From the NCBI RefSeq assembly GCF_030247185.1, contig NC_080571.1, forward strand, positions 17,205,631-17,269,630: a stretch of DNA of 64,000 nucleotides, in the 5' to 3' direction. The notes under the pieces are model-generated. The model had not been told where the DNA came from. It made no database searches and saw nothing but the letters and a program-made list of their open reading frames with translations. Below, piece after piece: positions 56,960 to 64,000 of this stretch. This stretch comes from Malaya genurostris. Taxonomy: Eukaryota; Arthropoda; Insecta; Diptera; Culicidae. Both the position numbers and the translations under genes were made by a program. How positions within the stretch are numbered: the stretch's first letter is position 1; each line of letters begins with the position of its first letter.

Positions 56960-57453
56960 AACCACAGATAACAGATATACAGGCTCGAACAAAATTTTTC
57001 AAAATCTTGTGTAAATTTCAAATTTGCTATACGTTGGAAACAGTACTGCCACCTACTGGACTGTTCGCTGCGATCTTCCAAAACGTTCCACTACGTTCCG
57101 GAACGATAACAAAATCCTCCTGCCTTTTATAGAAATATTCAAACTACAACAATTTTAACACTTATCACACGATTTCTCTAAGTGGTAAAGACAACTTTAT
57201 CTCCATGTCGCATAAATCACATAAGAATTCGATCGGAATAAAACAAAAATAATATAGCCAACAGTCAAACAAAAATCTAGCGTGATGTTAATGTTGCACA
57301 AAAAAAAAAAACTGTGGCTCATGTGAAAGCGGCACTCAAATCGTGGAGGAACATTTTGTCGATCGTGGTGACATCTGCAAGTGTTCGCCACGCTGATTGA
57401 GCAAATTTTACACAAGGTTCATATGTGAGCCTGTATATCTGTTATCTGTGGTT
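56960..57453. mobile_element. ~0.5-kb MITE, 'ACAGATATACAGGCTC' ends, copy 2
   Basis: A perfect 27-bp terminal inverted repeat with core ACAGATATACAGGCTC at 56971-56986 and its complement at 57427-57442. It is in reverse orientation to 33006-33516, sharing GTGGTGACATCTGCAAGTGT. No ORF. Confidence 0.88.
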
Positions 57454-58081
57454 AGATCAAGGACAAAAATTTTCTCGGGAACTGTGAACCTAAACGGTTG
57501 AAAAGCAAATTGGAGTAACGACTGAACTTCTAAGATGCGGAATTCCCATTAATTTCATTAATGTAACTCGCCGATTACATACGATTCTGTTTGGACATGC
57601 TTCTGTCATCTCGGACAACATTGATTGCAGTGTAGTGGGAAAGACCTGACTCTAAAAAAAAGTGATAGGAGACGATTAACGAACCTAGCTAAATGCAGTG
57701 TTCTTCTAGATAGTATAAAATAGAGAATCTATTCTTGATAATTTTCCGTTGATAGAGGCAGAAAGGATTTTCTCCAAAACGTCGCAAAAATTTCCTACAC
57801 GATTGATAATCGGTAAAACCTTTTATTTACAAAAAAACATCTACTGCGAAAAAGACTGCGTAACTATCATTGTAATAACATGACTTATTTTCTCAACAAG
57901 CACACTGGGTTTATCGTTGAATTCTACGTTGATTAATTTGATCATAATAGCTTAATTTCTGTTGAATTTAGATGAACTTTTTGTCGGCCCGTTCCGCTGG
58001 CAGGGAAAGCTTTCATCTCTACCCAACACGACTTGACTAAATGGAGTCAAAACGATAAATACTACATTCGAACGGACAATG
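57454..58081. other. no gene seen; 3' flank of the stomatin-family gene
   Basis: AT-rich. 58000-58081 is probably the 3' UTR of the minus-strand gene ending at 58082. Confidence 0.45.
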
Positions 58082-58830
58082 TTATTCTACTGGCGTAGGA
58101 ATCGATGGCGTCGGGGCTCTCTGCATGCAGCTGGAGGTCATGTTCATCAGCGGTCCGATCAGTTCGATTGGTAACGGGAAAATGATGGTGGAGTTTTTCT
58201 CTCCGGCGATGCTGCTCAGGGTTTGCAGGTAACGCAACTGCAGTGCAGCCGGACTCTCGCACATGATATCGGAGGCTTCCTTCAGGGCTCGGGATGATTT
58301 CATCTCACCCTCGGCGGCAATTACCTTGGCACGGGCCTCACGAGCGGCTTCCGCCTCGGCCGCCATTGACCGCTGTAGCGATTCCGGCAGAGATACGTCC
58401 TTGCTGTAATTTGGGGAACGTTAGAACATTGCTGCTAACATCACACTTCTTTCAGGCTACTCACATTTCTACTCGTTCCACTTGAACACCCCACGGATCG
58501 GTCGCTTCGTCCAGGGTTACCTGCATCGAGTGGGAAATGGTCTCTCGTTCCGACAGCAACTCCGATAGGTTCCTCGTACCCAACACATTCCGAAGCGTTG
58601 TGGCAGCCAGCAGCCGAGTCGAATGGCTGTAGTTGGCCACCTGTACGACGGCGTTCAACGGATCGCGGATGCGGTAGTACACGACCGCATCGACGGACAC
58701 GGTCACCGAGTCACGGGTCAGCACTTCCTGTGGGGGAACATCAAACGATACGGTTCGCAGGTCAACCTTGCAATAGTTGTCGATGCAGGGAAGCACGAAG
58801 AACACACCGGGCCCACGAGCTCCACCGGAT
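58082..58830 (-). CDS. stomatin/band-7 (SPFH) family protein, last two exons
   Basis: Exons 58465-58830 and 58082-58403 (minus) join over a 61-nt GTGAGT/ACAG intron, restoring VERVEIKDVSLPESLQRSM. About 228 residues are visible to TAA at 58082-58084. The sequence GGARGPGVFFVLPCIDNYCK through VPPQEVLTRDSVTVSVDAVV, YYRIRDP and TLRNVLGTRNLSELLSERE is the SPFH core of the stomatin/MEC-2/podocin group. It is followed by the Ala/Glu-rich coiled-coil (AAEAEAAREARAKVIAAEGE) and the oligomerisation region (LRYLQTLSSIAGEKNSTIIF). These proteins form cholesterol-binding oligomers on the inner plasma membrane and modulate ion channels. The N-terminal membrane hairpin lies in exons to the right that I could not find in the window, so they are probably beyond 64000 or in very short exons. 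Gene-specific naming is not possible from this part. Confidence 0.95.
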
Positions 58831-59500
58831 CTGTCGGGTTTAGAAAGCAGAGATAAAAATTAAGGGATGTACTGTAAGCTAAAATTTTAAATTTTATATT
58901 GAAATTCGGCTTCCAAATTAATTGGGTTGGCTGTGAGGGTTAGCAATCGTAAACCATTTTTACGTTCGGGCCTTCAATTAAATTTGTGAATTGGATAAGG
59001 TTGGAGTTAGTAATGGGGAATAGGATTGCAATTGCAACTAAGAACTGACAATATTGTTCTGATTTAACGAAATTGTTGATACGATTTAGCTATCCACAGG
59101 AGCTTCAGGACAACCTGGATAGTCTTGTAAGATTGGTTGCTAATTTTAAGTAAGAATTTCAACAAAGAAGATGTTTCCTCGGATAAATTGAGTTTCCCGA
59201 ATTTACAACGAGTGACAATATGTAATGTTCCGAACGTAATTCGCGAGTCCATTATTTACTCACATACAACTAATTTTAACTTGAAGGATTATTTCTGAGC
59301 AAGCAAAATGTTTTCTGTGGTTTCATTGTGGTATCGATATAAATGATGACTGGGTAATGTCAGAGACATAACTGGATGACGTGAATAGTGCTGGAAAAAG
59401 CTGACATTTTTTTTAATGTTACCTGCTATCAGGACAGTCATATATGAATGTCGCGCGAATCACACATATGAAAGTCACATGTGACAGTCATGAGCGAGCG
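58831..59500. other. intron of the stomatin-family gene; nothing else seen
   Basis: Acceptor (minus) CCGACAG at 58831-58837 with a pyrimidine-rich tract upstream on the minus strand. The rest has only short frames. Confidence 0.5.
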
Positions 59501-59690
59501 CAGTGGCGTACCGAGGAAATTTGACGCCCGGGGCAAAATAAAAGATTTGCGCCCCCATCGTTGGTTTAGTGACAAAAAAAACAAAACTGAACTTCATCTC
59601 CGGAAATATGACTTGGGCGAGCAAAAAAAAATAAAGGTCCCAAGGATAACTTTGCCGCCCCCCTAACATTGTTGCGCCCGGGGCGAATGC
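59501..59690. mobile_element. 'CAGTGGCGTACC' short element, copy 2
   Basis: CAGTGGCGTACCGAGGAAAT, GACGCCCGGGGCAAAATAAA, GCGCCCCCATCGTTGG, CTTCATCTCCGGAAATATGA and the GCCCGGGGCG end match 10582-10763 in the same orientation. Confidence 0.65.
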
Positions 59691-62060
59691 CATGAAGAAT
59701 CCTGAAGAAATTCATAATGGCGTCAATAGAGACGGTTTTTGTCTCGATACCGTTCCATGAAATGGTTGAAATTCAAATTGCTGGCGATCAAAAATCGTAG
59801 TTTTAACCTTTGTCAAGATGCGTAAGGCTGTCAACGAACGCAAAAAGGGAGTTTTTGGAAAAGTTTCAAATGTTCACCTTTATTCTTGTTTACGTTCGTA
59901 TCGACTATTCGACGAACAAATACTTTCGAACGAATAAGAATAAGCCATTCTTGTTTTCATTCGAATGAATTCTAACGCGACTGGTTTGCCACAAAATATT
60001 TAAAAATCAGTAAATTTCCTCCAATAACTGCTAAGCCATGATGAAATCACTCCAGTTCTCCAGTTTTTGCTCATTAAAATTTACCATATCTATTAGGTAC
60101 TTTATGCAAAATACGTCGTAGGGTAACATGCTTTATTTTATATTAAACTAGCTGATCCGTCGAACTTCGTTTCGCCCGATTTTTTTTTAATTCATGTTTT
60201 CGGCCAGTAGAATGTTCAAAGGTGTTATGCTGTTAATGTAACTTTCCATTATTTTACTGATAACTTGGCTGCGATGAATTCATAAAAAAATATTGTGAAT
60301 ATGTTGAAAGTTTGAATATGTTGAATCGCCATATCATCTTTTGAGTCAGTGCATCGAACAACGATTGTAGATCTCTCTCAAACTAATGGTTTCGACATAT
60401 GGGATAAAAAGTGAAGCAACAATAGCAAAGATAACTACTTTAAATTGATTCCGCGAATTCACAAAAGCTGCCCTCGCGACTTGTAGTTCGTCACTTCTCG
60501 CTGGTGATATTATTTAGTCGTGTTTGATGAATGTTCGTAGCGTGACAATCACAGGAACAATTCTCGATTAACAATTTAGCGATAAAACTTTATTTTTACT
60601 TTTAATTTATGACTTCTGGTCAGTCAGTTAATATTTAGTATATTTTTGACATATCAGAGACTCGGATGTTTCGCATCGCTAAGTTCGACTTCTCTGGTAG
60701 AAGGTAAAAGTTTAGATGCGAGAAACCTTCTTCCTACTTAAATGAACCTTGTTACGTCAAACTTCTCCGCACTTTATCTTCAAATCCTCACTCTTCCTTG
60801 AGTACTATGGCTCTACATTTTTCATATTCTTTCTCCTCTCACAATCTCTAGTTAGTTTGATATTGTTAAAAAACCGAAAGATAAAATGAGTAAACATTCG
60901 AAAGTTCAAGTTAACATTCCTTTAAATATTATTTCCATTAACTTTTACATGAACACTGCATTCGTTTAATAGTTGTATCAATAGTCGTCGGATTAGTCAA
61001 CACCACATCATTTTGTCTAGTACCCCACCTACGATTAACGAATGGTGGAGTTCGGTACTGAGAATCTATATCAGAAAGTTTTGTATGAAAATAACGTGCA
61101 ATTCTGCTGTTATAGCGGAGTGAACAGGAGGAGTGATTGCACCAGTATTCAGCTTATCGTTCGAGTCAATGCATAAAATCTCACAACTGATGGTTTTCAA
61201 TCCACCAGAATTTACCCGAAGCGATTGAACAAACTTCAGCATGCTAAATGCAAGGCAAACCTCTTTGTTTGATCTCATTATCTAAACAGTAGAATCCTAT
61301 CATTGATTCGTACAAAATTCGTTCTATAATGTGATTTGTTCAACTCACGCCTACGATGGTTAACATTAATCATCTAACTGATAACATTGCACACAATGCA
61401 TCTTCTGGAAACAATATCAGGACTTTTGATCCTGTTTACGATAAAGCTAGAACACTCATATGCGTTCCATCATTAAATCATTTGGCAAGCAATAATGTTG
61501 ATACCCAGTTAAGCACGTGGCTCGGAATGACGAATCACATGAATCAAGTGTGCATGTGAAAACTTCACACAAAACAACTCGTTGCGTGCCAAAAGATTCC
61601 TTCAACGATCTAGTATTCCTTTCTTCGACGGCCAAACACTTATGCCATCAATCTGTAGGTTTTAATAACAGCTTTAAAATAAAAATAATCAAAAAAAATT
61701 AAAACCATGCTTTTTTTTATTTAACTTTTTCGGATTATTTTGTAATTATTGCTCAATTAATTTCATGCAGTAGATTATCGTTGAGAGTATCTTTATCGTG
61801 AGAATGCTCTGCGGGATTTCTTGTCACGAATAATCGTCGAACATTGAACAAATTTGTTCGAAATATATCGCTATAATCGGATTCAATTATGGATTCCACA
61901 TATGAACACATGCCCTGATTTACCTACATCGCTTAGTTTTGCATTGAAGAAAAATGGCTACTTTGATGAATCACCGAATTTCGGTTTTCTAAAAGCTGTT
62001 TACTGAGATTCCGGTAAATTGATACAATTAATTAAGTTTTAAATTTTGTTCCACGGGATT
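59691..62060. other. no exon seen; intron or intergenic sequence
   Basis: Contains AACTAGCTGATCCGTCGAAC followed by TTCGTTTCGCC at 60148-60178, a phrase common at the ends of old insect repeats. Several short frames occur but none has a domain. Confidence 0.4.
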
Positions 62061-62069
62061 ATTTATATT

Positions 62070-62340
62070 TCATGGAAACTATTACAATATGAGTATTTTT
62101 GGAACGTGTTTTGAGAGTAGATTACAGAAAATAATGTTTGAGATATTTTAGAAATCCAAGATGGCGTCTTACGGTTTATTTATAATCCCTGAATGCCATT
62201 CCAATATGGATATTTTCGGAACAGATTGGATGAACAAGTGTCGGAAAACAATGTTTGGAGTCGTTCCGAAATACAACATGGCGGCTTTCGGCTTTTGATA
62301 TTCTTTGGAAACCTTCACAATATGAATAATTTAGGAACGG
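62070..62340. repeat. ~117-bp tandem repeat, three diverged units
   Basis: 'CAATATGAGTATTTTTGGAAC', 'CAATATGGATATTTTCGGAA' and 'CAATATGAATAATTTAGGAA' recur near 62085, 62202 and 62320. Each is followed after about 70 bp by 'CCAAGATGGCGTCTTACGG' or 'CAACATGGCGGCTTTCGG'. Confidence 0.6.
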
Positions 62341-64000
62341 ATTTGATGAATAACACTTGTGTAACATTAAAAATAAAAATATTTTAGGAACATGGTCATT
62401 GGTCATTGCCCACAATTTGTAAATTGAGATTACCATTTGTTCAATAGATTATTGAATTCATACAAAACAACTTTAACACTATGAAACCATAATGCAAGGT
62501 ATTGGAAAAAGCTTTTCAGATGTCTGTTTGTTATGGTAGTTTCGAGAACATTCATACAGTACAATGTTCAAATTATTTCGATGGAGATCTGGATCTGAAT
62601 ACACCTGAACTCACAATTTTTTAAACGTGTTTGAACATCATTTTCCGGCATCTAATTATCAACTCCTATCCGAAAATACTCAACTTGGAACGGTTTTTAA
62701 AGAATACAAAAAACCTGTTTTAATCCACCTAGTGGTGTAATGATGCCTTTCTTATATTACTCATAACATCATAAATATTACTGTAGAATTTGCAAAAAAC
62801 AACTGTTCATTGAATAGAAAACTTAGTCTAACAAACTCTACAGATTCTGTTCGCCCTGTAGTTCCGGAACCGGAAGTAGTATCCACGAAAAATTTAGGAA
62901 TTCCGTATGAAACTGTAAGACTTTTCCTTTGAAGTTTGTGAAATTCGGCCATCTTAAAAAAGTGAGTGAGATCCTTTTTGCAGTTTTTAATCATAATTTC
63001 CAATTTTTCCGAAACCGGATTCAGATGACCGGTATAGCCGAAGTGGGTTTGTTTGCCAGCAACAAATATGACCTACAAATTGGAACAGTTTTTAACCTAG
63101 TTAAACCTAGACTAGATGTCTATTTCGATTAAACCAATTAAACGAAATCTAGCAAATGAAGCGAACCTACGTTTCTGATACTTCTGCATATGTAAGTCAA
63201 GCTAAACAGCATGAATCAGCAGAATAAAACATGTAGTAGGATTATTATTTTAATTATTATTATTGACATCACTACACCACCGGCACGGTATTACTGCACT
63301 ACCGGATGTGAAAATACAAATTTTTTCAAAAAAATTTGAATTCATTGACATTCGCTTATTCTTTTGGTCGTACTGATCATAAAAGAGCTAAAATTTTTAT
63401 CAACCGTAGCCCCGTCTTTTACCAATACTACACACTAGCAGCAGACATCCGAAACCGTTTCGTTTTCTTTATAGCGTGTACGAAATAGAACAAAGCACGA
63501 ATCGTTCGTTTTGTGTCTTCTTCTTCCACCGTACCACCACGTACCGATGTTATATATATTGTCATTGTACATGGCGATTTGAAAACTTTGACACTCATCG
63601 CCCTGTAACTGCGGAACTGGAGGTCGAATCCGAATGAAATTTCATAGTAGCTTTAAAGATAACATGAGCTTTAATTCAAATCAAGCGTTGTGAAAATCTA
63701 TTCAAGCATCGCAGAGAAATCGAAGAAAATTCTATTCTTGAAGTTTTTCTTCACTACTTTCCGTGCTTCCGGTACAGGAAAAAGGGGAACCAGTAGTTCC
63801 GAATTACGTTTTTATGTCCACAAACTAACAAGTTCTGCAAATTAGAAAAATGTATGAGACAGTTTTATGAGATTTGTACCTGTTTTTGACCATCGTTTGA
63901 GAAAAAATACTCATGAAATTGGGAATTTTCCACTTATCACGATTTAGTTCCGAAACCGGAAGTCACATGTAAATAAAATGTTCTAGAAATTTTTAAGAAA
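62341..64000. repeat. repeat debris at the right edge
   Basis: A 'TTTTAATCCACCTAGTGGTG' terminus at 62718-62758. 'AGTTCCGGAACCGGAAGTAG' and related blocks at 62862, 63005, 63600 and 63950. An ATT/TTA-rich simple repeat at 63240-63265. No gene seen. Confidence 0.45.

Noticed and set aside
60148..60178. AACTAGCTGATCCGTCGAAC phrase as a possible functional RNA
   Set aside because: Recurring end-phrase of old insect repeats; no structure or gene supports function here.

Overview
The window is eukaryotic and almost certainly insect: AT-rich, intron-containing and packed with nested transposon copies. The two recognisable host genes (tweety-family channel, stomatin/band-7 protein) are animal genes. 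The DD37-type Tc1/mariner fragment and the dispersed 'CCACCTAGTGGTGT...GCCTTTCTC' repeats fit a mosquito (Culicidae) best; that placement is inference.

Layout. 1-9246: intronic or intergenic repeat debris, with a mariner 5' fragment (1-350), a TATA/Inr promoter followed by a ~92-bp tandem repeat (2984-3310), a broken non-LTR reverse transcriptase (4557-5766) and a 'CCACCTAGTGG' repeat copy (6633-7412). 9247-23337 (+): the 3' part of a tweety-family gene; its 5' exons lie off the left edge. Its 10.5-kb intron (9490-19995) holds two long copies of the same repeat, one expanded to six 168-bp units, a mariner, a TTAA-flanked MITE and a 24-bp-stem hairpin. 23338-32600: probably a very long 3' UTR interrupted by repeats. 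33006-34910: a MITE and a dead DD37-type transposase. 36207-46152: a nest of transposons described below. 48362-50160 (-): an unrecognised two-exon, 578-residue nuclear-looking protein. 51770-57453: MITEs, a third copy of the 7-bp-TSD element and a second mariner. 58082-58830 (-): the last two exons of a stomatin-family gene. 58831-64000: no further gene seen, repeats only.

Most notable points. (1) The tweety ORF ends at UGA (21273-21275), yet the same frame stays open for another 667 codons over two exons, rich in glutamine and repeating the tail's own CATL motif. This points to stop-codon readthrough, or to an alternative acceptor at 21308 that skips the stop. (2) 36267-45349 is a DNA transposon with CACACTTAAAA termini, a TA target duplication and arrays of subterminal TTCGGTAA sites. 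It carries two divergent proteins: a C2H2-finger/DDE-like transposase, now frameshifted, and an intact seven-exon, 500-residue protein whose splice phases all agree. It landed inside a related 0.86-kb non-autonomous element, later received another copy of that element, which changed the transposase C-terminus, and then took a head-to-head pair of 7-bp-TSD elements in the transposase's first intron.

No structural RNA gene or CRISPR array was found. Splice sites were assigned by eye from GT/AG signals and phase.
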